Positions 12,191 to 24,778 of a stretch of DNA of 64,000 nucleotides are shown piece by piece. Below the pieces are notes generated by a model, which did not search any database, was not told the DNA's origin, and saw only the letters and a list, made by a program, of their open reading frames with translations. Made by a program: the position numbers and the translations under genes. How positions within the stretch are numbered: the stretch's first letter is position 1; each line of letters starts with the position of its first letter. Source of the DNA: Biscogniauxia marginata (taxonomy: Eukaryota > Ascomycota > Sordariomycetes > Xylariales > Xylariaceae); the NCBI GenBank assembly GCA_022695795.1, contig MU404094.1, positions 124,001 through 188,000 on the forward strand. Direction: 5' to 3'.

Positions 12191-15100
12191 TAATAGTTAA
12201 TAGAACTGCCTTTACACATTATTTTGCCCACTGCCGGATCCCCCCGCCCCTAATAAGGGTTGTCGGTGAGATGGACGGTATGTGTTGGACGATCGTGAAT
12301 GCAAGCTGTAGGCTCTGCATCGATTAAAACATTCAGTCGCTGGAGAATCATACAGGGTGGCGATTGGCAATCTACTAGGTGGAATCCGAGTCTTATGTAG
12401 ACGCAAGTAGTGATACGTAATCAATTAACTCATGGACTAGCTCGGTAGGCCGAGAGTCTTCTTATCGCAGCCTGCAGGAAAGCAAGACACGGCCCGAGGG
12501 ACTTGTCACTTCTGCCTCGTCGGTCTTGCTCAGCTTGCTCGGACACCCGCCGGGTGGCATATAAGAAGCAATATTAGGTTTTCAGGACGTGGCATAACGG
12601 CTCAAATGGTGGTAAGTTTAATAGTAATCAAGATATATAGGGATTTTAGGGAATAAGGTGGTAGACACGGGGACAAAGCGCGAAGTAGCGCCTCTCGCGA
12701 TACTCATTTTAAGGGAAGAGGAAAGAAAGCCTTTAAAGTTAATATACCTTAATCGAATAAGCCGGAAACCTTAGAGGTTTATTTAAATAAACTAGTAAAC
12801 GAAGCTTTTTTTTTTTTTTTTTTTCCAAAATATAAGAAATAAAGCCTTTTATTACGATATTCAAATAAATTAAACTTTAAATAAAAAATCTTTTATTATT
12901 TAATAATAATAAAAACGAGATATAAAAACTTTTTAAAGTATTATTAACAAATTTATTACTTTATATATGAATTAAACAGATAAATCAATAATTTCCGTCT
13001 TTTAAATGTAAACGAAGTTATTATCATTATTATTACCTTATAAGAAAGCAAGATATACGCCCAGGATAATAGCTTACAAATCCTTCGCTGCTGCATAACC
13101 CGAGACAGTCACACAGCTTGTTATATAGCCTCGTATATGATGTGAGGCTATTAAAAGCATACTGCCTATATCCAACAACAGGTAACGGTCCGATTCTCGC
13201 GCATCATACGCCGCATATCATGAAGAAGCCTAGTACTGCAGCATACGCCCTCATGCTCTTGCAGTAACCAATTCTCATGCTATAAGAGGAAGATAGTATT
13301 AATTTCACATTGCAGTGGATGAAAGTCTAAGACCTCGAGAATGGAGAGCTTGGGTTTAGCGACGGTAGTCATGGCGGAGGGATCAGACGCAGATAGAGAG
13401 CAATTCAGGAGGCTTGATCTGTGTTGGGAGAAAAGATTGCCGAACGCGATAACTTTATGAGGTACTTTATTTGACCAGTCTGCTAGTCGTCCACGTTACA
13501 CATGGGAGAATGTCCCTGACAACATCCCAGCCCAATAAAGAAGGGAAGTATTTATAGAACGAAGAGCAGGCAATATTGCAACCTCTCCAAACACGGTTAC
13601 ATTCCAGCCTCGGCCGCGCACCGATGAGACGAACCAGCTTTATAGCTACGCATCACGTAGTGTAATGTTTGGTCGCTATATTTAAAAATCGTAGCCGAAT
13701 GGCCTACTCATCAACGGAGGACCATATTTTAGGCTTGTATTAATGTGACAAGTTCCCCGGTGCAAAATGTTCGAATGAATCCCAATATGTTAGAAACTAT
13801 GTCTTAAGTCCCTTACAAATATCGAGTTCTCGTGAACTCTGGTAGTAACGCACCCTTATTCTTAGTTGGCAACTAGTTGGTACTGAGTCGGGTGACCCAA
13901 CTAAGTATTAAGACAGGTAGTTCCCATCAAGTCTTGAACAAGGATGGCGATGACAAGTTATGTAGTTGTAGGTAGGTAGATAAAAGTTAGGTACTATTAG
14001 GTAATATTTGGTTATTAGGTAATTAGTAGAAAGGAAGCTGAAGCTATTTTAAGCCCCACTCCCTCGATGGCACTTAGGAGATATAGTTCAGCGGCTGAAA
14101 CCCTATCTCTGTATCGGTAGCCTGAACCATCCAATCATAGGGCGGTATTCTCGTGTTCCCTCCCGATCTGGCAATTTTTGATTGGCTACGAATTGGTAGG
14201 TATAAGAGGTGATTATATTGGTATGCGGTAATAGGGTTAAATGCCTATCGCCCTTATAGTTTCCTTTAGCTAGATTGATATAGCAATTAAGTATACCTTA
14301 GGTACCGCTTACTGTAGCTAAGTGCTTTGCTTCAGTCTTATCGCAAGGGGCCACATCAAATACCACTGTTAGATGAGGCGCCCCCAATTAGCTAGCGTCA
14401 GCTTACCTCTCTCTAACTTGCAGGAAAGCTCAGCAGAATTTTACAAATCCTGATACAGCTTGATGATCAATGGTGTAGTAACACGAAGAAAACCCCCGAT
14501 GCTTCCCGATAAGCGGTGAGTGATCGAGCTCGAAGACGGCCTAGGCTAGGAGCCGATCTGTTTATTCCTAAGGGCGTCTGTGCCGGAAACGAAGCCGGCC
14601 CCCAGGATAAGGAAAGGCCATCATTCTTCACAACCGATCGTCGGGCGCCTTTTCAACAGGGCCGTGGTACTCTCATGTCAATACGAAAGTTCTAGATCCC
14701 CGAGGTTGGAAAATCGAATTATTGCTCTTAATGGGTTCACGGGTGTTTCAATGATTGGCGATAACATATTTTCAGTGCATGAAAGTTCTCATACCCCATT
14801 CGTCGGAACCCCCTGCGAGTGACGTCACATGAGTTTAGAGTGTCATTCCGAGATGGAAATAACTGCATGTGATTTTGAAGACAGTATGTACTCCGTATAG
14901 AAGGAAAAGGGCATAGCATAAGACTATACACACAGTTCAAAGTTGAGCTAACATCACATTTACTGCAACTGGGTCCTACAGAGTTTAACAACACGGGACT
15001 TGAGAAGAAAAATAGGGTATAACTGGTCCAAAGTAGTATCTTAACTTGAGTAACGCTATGCTTTGGAAAGAGAATTGCGTCAGTCTAGACGATATTGGCA

Positions 15101-15364
15101 GGTTCGTAAGCGGTCATCAGAATGGCTGAGAAGTACGGTACAAAAAGATGAAGTATGCGCTATGCTTTTAAAATGAAACCAGGAGTAAATATCAGGCCAT
15201 GTCCCAAAGAGAAAACTAGGTAGTCAACCTAAAACATGTATGCCAAGCAACGATTTGATTACGCAATCTTGGTCAGAAGAAAAGACGCCCATGTCCATTA
15301 GTCGCGCGAAAAAGAAAGCCCAAGATACCCTGTGCAATGATACCGGTGTGATGGAATGCAGTGC
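12191..15364. other. Gene-poor region of 3.2 kb with a degraded AT-rich patch
   Basis: No coding region I can support. 12590-13060 is progressively AT-rich and looks like partly RIP-mutated repeat DNA. 13300-13620 has normal composition and a TATA-like TATTTATAG at about 13550; it might be another LTR remnant but I found no paired ends. 13960-14300 is rich in TAGGTA-type words. The last 400 bp would hold the 3' UTR of the antiporter gene. Confidence 0.5.
12806..12824. repeat. Poly(T) run of 19
   Basis: Nineteen consecutive T inside the AT-rich patch. On the minus strand it reads poly(A) and could be the tail of an old retroposed copy, but nothing recognisable adjoins it. Confidence 0.8.
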
Positions 15365-16922
15365 TTAATGCGCCGCGCTGCTCTCACCACCGCCACCACC
15401 TGCAGCGAGCAGGTGCTCGAGAGCCTCAGGTGGAGTGGGGAAGTAATACGCAGCGAAAGCGATGGCAAGGTATGTGGCAATACAGAGGAAACCCTCGAGA
15501 TAATCGCTCTTCTGGTCTCTCAGGAAGTTGCCGACAGTAATGATGGCAAGAATCAACATGGCAATGTCGAAGAGCTCGAAGCTCAGATCCATTGGCTTGC
15601 CCAGGCCCCAAGCGACGATGACGACCAGTGGGGCGTTCAACATGGCCGTCTGGATTGTCGCACCAATACAGTGAGATAGGGCAAAGTTGATTTGGTTATC
15701 CCAAGCTTCATCGATGGCAGTCAGGTGCTCGGCAGCCTTCTCGACGAGAGGGACGAGGATCAGACCCATGAACGGATCGGAAATGCCGTGCTGTAGGACA
15801 ATGTACGGGATATCGTGCACCAGAGCGATGGCGATGAAAGTGACGAGGGCGATGGCAATAGACAGTGCGATAATGCATTCGGTTAGTGTAAGTTTAGCCT
15901 TGGCTATATCCTTGTGGCCGTCGGCATCACGCTTCTCGTCGTTCTCGAAAACGGCATCGTATATACCATGGTGCGTGCGCATCTGGAACCAGACGTAGAC
16001 GATGTAGCAGATCAGCAGGATCACTGCAACCCTATGGGAGAGGCTGAGGGTTCTGGCATTGATCTGTTCGGTCGTGAGGCCAAACTCGGCGCGGGTAACG
16101 CTGTTCTGGAAGATTGTAGGAATGGCGAGGCCGAGACCACTAAGAAATGTTAGTTCCGATCTAATTCAAGCCACCGAGGGGTTGGGTTCGTACGCCATAA
16201 GCAATAGACCAGTTCCGACTTCACTAATAGCAGCGTCGAAAGTAGCCTCCTCACGCCGTATGCCGGCAGCAAAGAAACAAAGCCCGAGACAAAGAAGCAT
16301 GTTGGCCAGGATGGAACCGAGAATAGCGGCGCGAATAACGTAGTATTCTGCTTTCACAAGCAAGACCATGAAGAGAATAACTTCGACAATAGAACCAAGG
16401 CTGCGTCGATGCTGTTGTTAGTCAAGGGAGCAAAGTGAGAGCATGGAGGGCGACTGTTACATACGTCGTCTCAGTGAGAACACCAAGCATATGGGGCATC
16501 TTCCTGGCAAGCTCCTGGCCGGCAAACCCGACCAGATTCGCGCAGGGAATCATGGCGATGTAGGCCAGAGAGAACTTGGTGACATATTGTTCCTCCATCG
16601 TGTAGTGAGCGGCGATGGCGGCGGGGACGAAGGGCCAGAGGATGTTGACGGCTCTCGACAGGTAGCTAGAGGATTTCCAGACGATACGGAAGAAATGCAA
16701 GGGATGGATACCACGTCGTCCGCTCTCGCCAGCATCCCTCACACGGACAAAGCCCGACTTCCTCGCGCCGGTAGTGCCGTCCATGATGTCCTGCCGTGAC
16801 TGTGGGAGTGCAGAGTCGCGTTGGTTGCGTTCGCCGTGCTGGGACCGTCTTGGATGGTTATGGCTCTGGCTCTGGCTCTGGCTATGGCGGTCGGTGATCA
16901 CGCCCTCTCCACGTCGTGCCAT
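15365..16922 (-). CDS. CAX-family cation/proton antiporter, probably vacuolar (479 aa)
   Basis: Three exons: 16922..16465, 16400..16194 and 16139..15365; all junctions are GT-AG. It would exchange H+ for Ca2+ or monovalent cations across the vacuolar membrane. A cytosolic N-terminus rich in Ser, Gln, His and Arg (about 85 residues, with an SQ run) is followed by about eleven membrane segments in two CaCA repeats. The first alpha-repeat signature LTETTLGSIVEVILF spans intron 1 and carries the expected Glu; the second is around NFALSHCIGATIQTAMLNAP, where the usual acidic residue of GNAAE is not obvious. The two halves are linked by an acidic/charged loop (ENDEKRDADGHKD). The repeat reads ETTLGS rather than the NATFGN of VCX1-type exchangers, so it may belong to a divergent (VNX1-like) branch. 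Substrate is inferred only. Confidence 0.85.
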
Positions 16923-19159
16923 TATGTCGAAGCGTCGGACCAGATGTTGGGGAACGAAGAGTATTTAAGTTGTGTCAGGAGAATGGAAGAACCGAAGGGG
17001 GGGCCACCTTGCGCAGTCAGCAGAAGGTCGGGCCAGAGAAGGGTGAAGGAGACGGTAAGCAGTGAGAAGTTCGTGATGGGAAGTGAGGTGCAATATTTGT
17101 TGCCCGGGGGGGTTTGAATGACGATTCCCAATTCGGACGTTTTATGCAGTCATGGGCCCAGACATATCGTGGAGTTGGTAATCCTAAGGGCAAGGGAATC
17201 CATACGCAGGTCCAATTGGCGCCGCTGATGCATGTGCAGGTCTGTCCAGAATTAGGTAATGAAGATGGAGTGAATATTTATTCTGTAGTGTACGAAATAC
17301 CGAGGGTAGAGCACTCTTGTGCCGCTGAAATCAGGGAGAGACCCCTAATACCTACAGTACGAGTACAGTACGTAGTGGGGAAACGTCAGGCTGCATGAAA
17401 ATATGTACCTAGTGTACACCGTCCACGTCCCCACGTCCCTAACGTCCCTAACAGGCCTAGCCATGCACGGTAACCCCGTCAGATCATTCGGATAGCGGGG
17501 TCCGTGCTAGTCCTCAAGCGGTTAGGCATCTGACAATTCAAGCTTTGCGAGGCCTCACTTCCCGCCTCTGTTGGTTACTTGGCTACTTGGCCTATTATGT
17601 ACAACATCACGCTCGCAGGCTCGATCTTTGTTCGACCTCTCAACTTCAACTTCCCACCAACAATCAACCTGAAACGGGCCACAGCACAACAATCACCAAC
17701 CATCCACGTGGTGGGTTCAGGCCATGTACCTATGCTGGTTGTCGAATCTCCAATACGAACTTGGCCTGCAGCCAGTTATTGTGAGTGGCACGTCTGAGAT
17801 ATCCGTCTGACGTGGGCCCAATCAAGTTCGCTGGTGCAGCCAAGTCAGCATCAAACGGGATCGGCAACACCAATTAATACCCTGCACGGCCGGCACCAAC
17901 CAGCGCGCTGCTACTTGCCGAAGAACCCACCCCAGAGGCATCGACAGTTTGGTTCGAGCTCAGCTCTCTTACCTAAACCTATTGCATGCCATATCCTGCG
18001 ATAGCCTCATATCCTCCGCCGTTTTCTCACATCAGGTGTAGCTTGTACGACCAGACGCGCGCTTAAGAGCCTTTGTCCAACCTACTTCGCCTGCACTAAT
18101 AGAAACAACTTATGGCGTGTTATAATTATTATTATTTTAATATCTCTCGCTTCCTCCTAAGCGCGCGCTGCTTTGGAGTCAACAGCCCCTGGGTCCAGCC
18201 TCACCCCTGATATTCGCATTATACAGTGCACCATACTCTGTCATAATCCTTTCCCTTTGGATTGTCCATCAATGCGGTTTCTTGTCTCTATAGTTGTGGG
18301 GCGCCACGAGACTTGGCGCCAACCCTTCGCTGCTTAATTTTACAGCTTCAGCTTGGTATTCGAATCCGAATCATCCATCGCTCAATCACGTAATCGATAA
18401 GCAGTCTTTTACACCATCACAATCCATGAAGAGATGTCCATGCAGAGATGATCAGAACCACTTACATAGATAGCCTTGCTAATCATTTCCTACCTGCCTT
18501 TCCCACGCAATTTTGCGGTTTACGATGTGGTATATTCTCGTAATCCGTGTGTCTACTTGTTATACTAAAGTTTTCACCCAGCCTTTAAATGCTCCCAAGA
18601 CTTCGGTAAAAACGAACTGACCACGATCTGCTTCTAGTTACGTGGATCAGGGTGCTGAATTTGTGGCTGATGGCTGTGTAGATATCACAGATATTTGGTA
18701 ACCTCAGCCTCGGAGCGCCAAGGTTTTTTTGCTATCGAATGGCTTTCAGCTGCATAGATAATTTGGCCACTCCCATGACAAAAACACCTAAGTCTCAGTC
18801 AGCTTTTGTCCTCTTTGGCCCCCAAGATACCGATTGGGTATAGAAGGCGTACATGTGATTCCAGCTTTCTCGCTAACATGATAACGACTCCAATCACGCC
18901 AACGGGAATCATGGATTAAAATCCACCTAGCGATAGCCTGCTTGGATAGTCCCTTGGTTGGGCTTGACTAGACAGGATGAGGTCTACGCCCAAGCCTCAA
19001 AGTCTAGGCAGTTCCCCAGCTACATCGCCTTTCTTATTGCTTAAAATACCCGCCATGCTGTTCAAGATGGGTTTCCTGTCTTTAGTTTCGTTTCCTCATG
19101 TTTGACTGAAATATGCTGTGCCTCTCCCGCGATTGAGACAAATTTATTATAAGAGTAAC
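16923..19159. other. Divergent promoter region, 2.2 kb, no gene seen
   Basis: Separates the minus-strand antiporter from the plus-strand GTPase-patatin gene. Only short, non-conserved ORFs. An A/T-rich ATTATTATT run lies near 18128. Long 5' UTRs or leader introns could be here but cannot be proved. Confidence 0.5.
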
Positions 19160-22100
19160 ATGGACAAATCAGCCGATCACGGCCGCGACGCTGCTCCAGC
19201 CCCTGAGCCAGGCACTGCGGGTACGGATGTAGAGCCTAACCTCGAAGAACTAATCGAAGAGCTGGTAGTAGACGATGAGACGCATCGTTTGGATGAGAAG
19301 ATAGGCAGTCCCACTGGGACTTCCTATGCTATTGGTCGCTGGCCTGAACCTCACGATGATATGTGAGCAGTGGTTTTCTATCCTACACTACCATTACTTA
19401 CAGTCTTTCTACACTATAGGTTGATAAAACTTGCGGGTGAACTGGGCATATCTCTAAGGTGTCGCGAATGCCGGGCGTTTGGCTTTCCTCGTGACCTAGT
19501 GTCTTGCGCAGGCTGCGGAGCTCCTAAGAAACCAGCTCACCGAGCATGCCTACGCCAGGATCCTGATCACCGACCTCATGACCCCCCAGAGACATCAGAC
19601 TGTGATGAAGTTGAGTTGAAAGACTACATCTACCTCACTTGGCTTCTAGATTCAAGTTCCTTAGAGAAGCGCAAACGAGACCTTCATCTTGAGGATATTT
19701 GGTCTACATGGTTTGGCGTCCCCCATGACCAAACAGACGCACGACCAAATATGTACATCTGGCCACGCGTCAATAATTTACTCAACACATCGAAAGAGAT
19801 ACCGGATCGACAATACCCAAGTCTTGTGTCCTTCGTTGGCGACACGGGCTCTGGCAAAAGCACACTTATCCGTGCTATGATTCGGCTTCTAGCGCCTAGC
19901 TCACATAAACACTATTCGGCGCCTGTGCCAGGCACTATACAAGATCAATTCACCTCAACCAGCAGTGATGTTCACCTTTTTGCAGATCCGGGGACGATAT
20001 CTGATGAAGTACCACTTCTCTTAGCAGGTGCAGTAACCTGTTCATTGAACTTTTACTACAACATATTAATTTTTTACCATTAGATTGCGAGGGATTCTTC
20101 GGTGGAACGACTCCCGTTTCAAGAAAAATAGTAACTGATGCGAATTCATCATTCGGTGTTTCCCAGACCTTGAAAGATGGAACCCTTAGGAAGACTTATG
20201 ATAAACCCGCTAGGTCCCCTAAGGACCTAGTTCATGATCATTTGTCAAATTCATCGAGAAGGATACGTCTAGAATGGGGCTACACCCTCTTTCCTGCACC
20301 GCCAGCTTCTTCGGCGATGGCGCCACCTCCAATTCCGCGGCAAGGCTACGTTCAGTCCGAGACACGCGAGGTGATCATAAAGCATCTTTGGCCACGAACG
20401 CTGTACGCATTCTCCGATGTAGTCTGTTTTGTGACCAACAACAGCAGGTAGTATTTCCCTCGATATCTTACTTACAATTGAAAGACTAAGTCCGATGATA
20501 GGGCCACCCAGGACATATTATGGAACCTATTCGACTGGGCAAAGGAAGGTTTAGAGAGGACCTTGAACCAACGTGTGCGGCCTGGGTTAATTATTGTCCT
20601 GAACAAGAACTCCGAAGCCTCGGACAGCCTTTTGCACGATGTTAATCACGCAACTAATGAGCTGCTCCGAAGTTTTGAACAGTCAAGTAGATTCACCGAA
20701 TTCCGCGACAAGTGGAAAGCTCGTGGAAGAATCATCCAAAGTGCTAGAGATCTCATCAAGTGCTATTATCATGACTTTAGAGTTGTGTCCATTCCACTCC
20801 ACGCTAAGACCCCTTCTACGGCGAAGACGGTATCGAGACAGATCATGACGCTCTATGGAGAAATACGTAGCTTATCAGACCAAATTCGCGCGCGCAGAAA
20901 GTCGTTTAACATGAACCTCGATATCTCTAGCTTCAACATCTATCTTGAACAGTCTCTCAAGATTCTTGCCCGGGATTATCGAAGTTCGATTGACTTTCAC
21001 CCTTTGTCTGAGAATGACTCGCCTTTGCCGACGCGACCAAGTGAGCACCTATCACTTCTTTTAGGGAATCTCGTTAAACAGAGAAAGCTTGATACCACGA
21101 TGGAGATCGGTGGCGAATCGCAGTTGATAGACGACATAATCCCTTATCTTGCTGCTTGCATCGTGGCTCCAACTCCGAGTCCTAATCCTGAGGGTACGTC
21201 AGATTTTCCTTTGATGACCCAGGCTGACCACAAAAGCTAGATGAGCAAAAGCGGAAGGAATTTCTCGTTGACGAGACCTGTCGTGGCCTTGAAAAGTTCC
21301 GCAACCAATCTTGGCGTTGTGAAGCTTTGGACCCAGAAACTGGCCGCCGTCGATGCCGGAATTACTGGGAGAGTCATGAGAAGGGTCATCAGTTCACATC
21401 ATTATATCGCTACAGGGTAAGCGAAGATAGCCCGCTTCTTCGTATTGGACAGCACGAATGCTCTTACGATCCTGGATCATTTCGAGACCGCCTCTGGGAA
21501 GCCATCGTCGCACTAGGACAACCTCAAGAAGCTCGCATTGAACTTGAGAAGGTTAGCCAGGCCGTTGGTATCTCCAAGCTCACGAGCCAACGTACGTGTT
21601 TGTCCTGTCTGTCGAATTGTCCCACGAACATGCTCCCATGCAAACCTTATCAACATGCTATTTGCGAGGCGTGCATTCGGCGAAATGCCCAGGGGGATCC
21701 GCATCATTCGACAATAACTGTAACAAAATGTCCGCTTGGGTGTCGCTTTACGACATTATATCCCTGGACAATCCGTGTGAAGCCGGAACGCGCTGGTCCT
21801 TGTATTCTTGTTCTTGATGGGTAGGATTCCATTGCTAGTCCTTAAATAATTGTCTTGTTTCTGACCGGGCTTAGTGGTGGTATACGAGGAATTATTGAGC
21901 TTCAAATTCTCGCAAAGTTGGTCCAGGAAGTCGGCTTTGAGATTCCAATTCAACATCTCTTCGACTTGGTCATTGGGACTAGTACTGGTATGTACCCTAT
22001 CATGCACGCCAGTTCCGCCGGGCTCTAACCTCGAACCTCAGGAGGCATTGTTGCTTTAGGTGTTTTTGAGAAGGGCTGGTCGCCCAAACACGGCATTCGC

Positions 22101-23184
22101 CAATTTGAAAGGCTTGCTCGGACGGCCTTTACCAAACGACGGGGGTTAAAGGTTCCCTTGATCGGTAAGATGTCTGAACCATTTTGCACATTCAAATATC
22201 GTACTGCTGGCATCGAAGATGCACTGAAGTCGGCCTTCGGAGACGATTTTCTCTTCGGCCAGGGGGCCTCGGACACGAATTCTCGAGGAGATTCGGCAAA
22301 AGTCGGTGTCGTATCCTGTCTCGATGGCCGGAACCAACCATCCTTGATAGCAAACTACAACCGCAACCCTCGGCAAGGAGGCAAGGAAGGTAAGCTCAAC
22401 TCGACTCCTTGGTATATGAATCCAGCTATTCTAATGCCTTCGTAGAAGATTGTCTGCAGAGAGAAGACAACCAATCCGATGACTTCAGAACTTGGCAGGC
22501 GTAAGACAATAATTTCCACGCACCTAGCGACTTGGGTGATGAATAACTAATTCAAATACAGGGGACGGGCAACTTCAGCTGCGCAGACTTTCTTCAAACC
22601 CTACCAACATCCCAAGACGTTCAAGTCGTATGTCGACGGCGCCGTAGTGCGGAATAATCCCGTCCGGGTGGCCCAAGCAGAGGCGAGAAACATCTGGGGA
22701 TCCTCCGTGCCTCCCGACATCGTGCTATCCATCGGCACCGGGATCAAGGTCGACAGGCAAGGGAAGTGCATGACGCACAAGAAGCAGCGCCTGGAGGGCG
22801 CCAAGAAGCTCCTCCCGCGCCGCATCCGGAAGGCGGTCGACACGGGCCTCGACATGGTGACGAGCACGCTCGACTGCCAGCGCGAGTGGGAGGACTTCCT
22901 GCGCGCGAACCAGTCGGACCCGCGGCTCCTGCGCAACTGCCACCGCCTCGACGTCGGCCTGTCCGACACCCCGCCCGCCCTCGACGCCGTCGACAAGATG
23001 TACATGCTCTCGTCCGAGGCCGAGTGGTACCTCGCGCCCGACGACCGCTGGGAGTCGGCCGGCAGCTCCTCGAGCCGGAGCTACTTCAACGACCATTACG
23101 CCTTCGCGCACGACCACGCGCTCGCCGTCGCGAGCCGCCTCATCGCCGCGCTGTTCTACTTCTCGGGGGATCAGCTTTCGTCAC

Positions 23185-23215
<31 letters not shown>

Positions 23216-23588
23216 ATCGGAGCAGCCGCCCGCGCACGAGAGGAAGGCAACAGGTCCCGCGAAGAACGGCGGCGACGGTAATACGAGCACGATAGCGGTG
23301 CGGGGAAACATCTACTGCCGGCTGCCGCCGCAGTCCAACGGCGCCGTCAACCTGATCGCGTCGGGCCCGCGGTTCCGCCTCCGCGAGGGCGAGGACCGCG
23401 TCTCGGACGTCAGGTTCCGGGACCCGCGCCGGCCCTTCGACGCCAAGACCCTGGCCGCGCCCGTGGAGCTCCGGCTCCACGGCGGAGGCGGAAAGGTCGA
23501 GAGGGTCATCGAGGTCCAGCTCTCGATGCGCGCGCATCATGGCTGGACGCCTATTAGTGACGATTGGACTCCGATTAGCGGGTTCTGA
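19160..23588 (+). CDS. GBP-like GTPase / RING-like / patatin phospholipase fusion (1329 aa)
   Basis: Nine exons: 19160..19362, 19420..20027, 20084..20447, 20502..21193, 21241..21820, 21875..21987, 22042..22389, 22446..22500, 22562..23588; every junction is GT-AG and keeps phase. Residues about 79-125 form a Cys/His cluster (CRECRAFG, CAGCG, HRAC) that may bind zinc. A large-GTPase-like domain follows: P-loop GDTGSGKST near 208, a Thr/Ser switch region, DCEG near 271 (made across an intron) and IIVLNKN near 422. A RING-like C-x2-C...C-x4-H-x2-C-x2-C...C-x3-C cluster sits near 740-790. The patatin domain has oxyanion loop GGGIRG (815), nucleophile elbow GTSTG (about 851) and DGA (about 1013), so Ser-Asp hydrolysis of membrane lipids should be possible. 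A GC-rich tail with a poly-Ser run follows. The start is the first ATG (19160) in the frame. Role in intracellular defence or heterokaryon incompatibility is inference from architecture. Confidence 0.85.
23178..23219 (+). repeat. TCATCG hexamer repeat coding poly-Ser
   Basis: Run of TCA/TCG serine codons in the last exon of the GTPase-patatin gene, giving about a dozen Ser residues. It is likely a length-variable linker between the patatin domain and the C-terminal tail. Confidence 0.85.
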
Positions 23589-24778
23589 TGCTTTGTGCCG
23601 GGTGTTTATTTTTTCTTTTTTTCTTCTTCTTTTTTTCCTTTTCTTTGCGGGAGAAGAATGAGGTGAGTTGGGAGAGGGGGCGCGTATTTGTGATTTGGGA
23701 GGGTGAATGGGTGTTTGATTTGCAATAATGCTCCTTCACTTCCTGGCATAGTTGATTTTCTTGAAGTTAAGTGGTTAGGTACCTTATAGATGTGCAGGAT
23801 GAGGCTGGCGGCTCGGGCTGGTAGGCAATATGTGTGTGTGTTCATCTGAGTTCAAAGTATACCTAAGGCAGTTGCAATATGATATCATGGCGTTTTCCGC
23901 TCTTACGATTCGTGAGAATGTGATTGTGCTCCTAACATCGCCTCTATTCATGATAATCGCTCTCCAACTTATCCACTCAGCTTCTATATCACTATTTATC
24001 AAGGGCGTGTGCCGCAAGCAATTCTCCTCGGGTGAGAGTTGCGTAGGTTTCTCTTTTAAGCTCTTTAAACAGGCAACTAACTCGCCTAGGATTTTGCCTT
24101 TACTGGGGTATTGGGAGAAGCGTGATGTGGTGAAATTGAGGCTGGTATCTCTGGTTATATCTCCTTACACCAGGATATGATAGGTGCCTTCGAGAATATG
24201 AACTATCGTGAGCCTAAACACAAATAAGATCATTGCAGGCGAGCTAGGATTACGTTCCGTATTAAAAGCAGTACCATTAGAACTCGATAGTCACTTTAGG
24301 ACGAAATTAGTTCTTCCTAAATCATCACCACGAGACGGTGGTTTGCTTGTCTATCACAATTAGAAAGAAAAACGCTTATTTGCCATCGGGCTAGGAACAT
24401 CAATTCTTCATTAGCGATCTTGACAGCTATATGTAATTGGTAGGACTGTTCAGCTATGCATTATCACTGACAATCGCGATCTCCGTGACGACTAAGACGC
24501 CGATGCGGTCACCCCAGGGGTACTAGTTCGCGAATTAGATGCGGGTGTAGCCGTAGGTTGCATTCGCAACCATCGACCCCATAATTGTCAGTGGTGTGCC
24601 TCACCATGGAGTATAGCCAGCCCACTATATTATCAGTACTAAGCAAGTTCGGCATTTGACAATGTTTCGTGTTTAAGTTATGTAGCTGCCCTTTCAAAGC
24701 TGCATAGGTATGTACATGTTTAGAGCAGCCTTTAAAGCTCGTAACTACTGGGGGATGGGAATATTCGTGACGCGGACC
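23589..24778. other. Convergent intergenic region, no gene seen
   Basis: Lies between the 3' ends of the patatin gene and BMS1. A T/C-rich run follows the patatin stop (about 23607-23645). The 116-codon plus-strand ORF at 23830-24180 has no recognisable domain and was not called. Confidence 0.55.

Noticed and set aside
13300..13620. Possible second LTR remnant with a TATTTATAG box
   Set aside because: No paired terminal repeats or flanking duplication found; similarity to the solo LTR is too slight by eye.
22725..23540. Long minus-strand ORFs opposite the patatin last exon
   Set aside because: Arg/Gly/Ala-rich low-complexity shadows caused by high GC3 in the sense gene.
23830..24180. 116-codon plus-strand ORF
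   Set aside because: No domain, atypical composition, lies in a convergent 3' region with no splice partner; likely chance.
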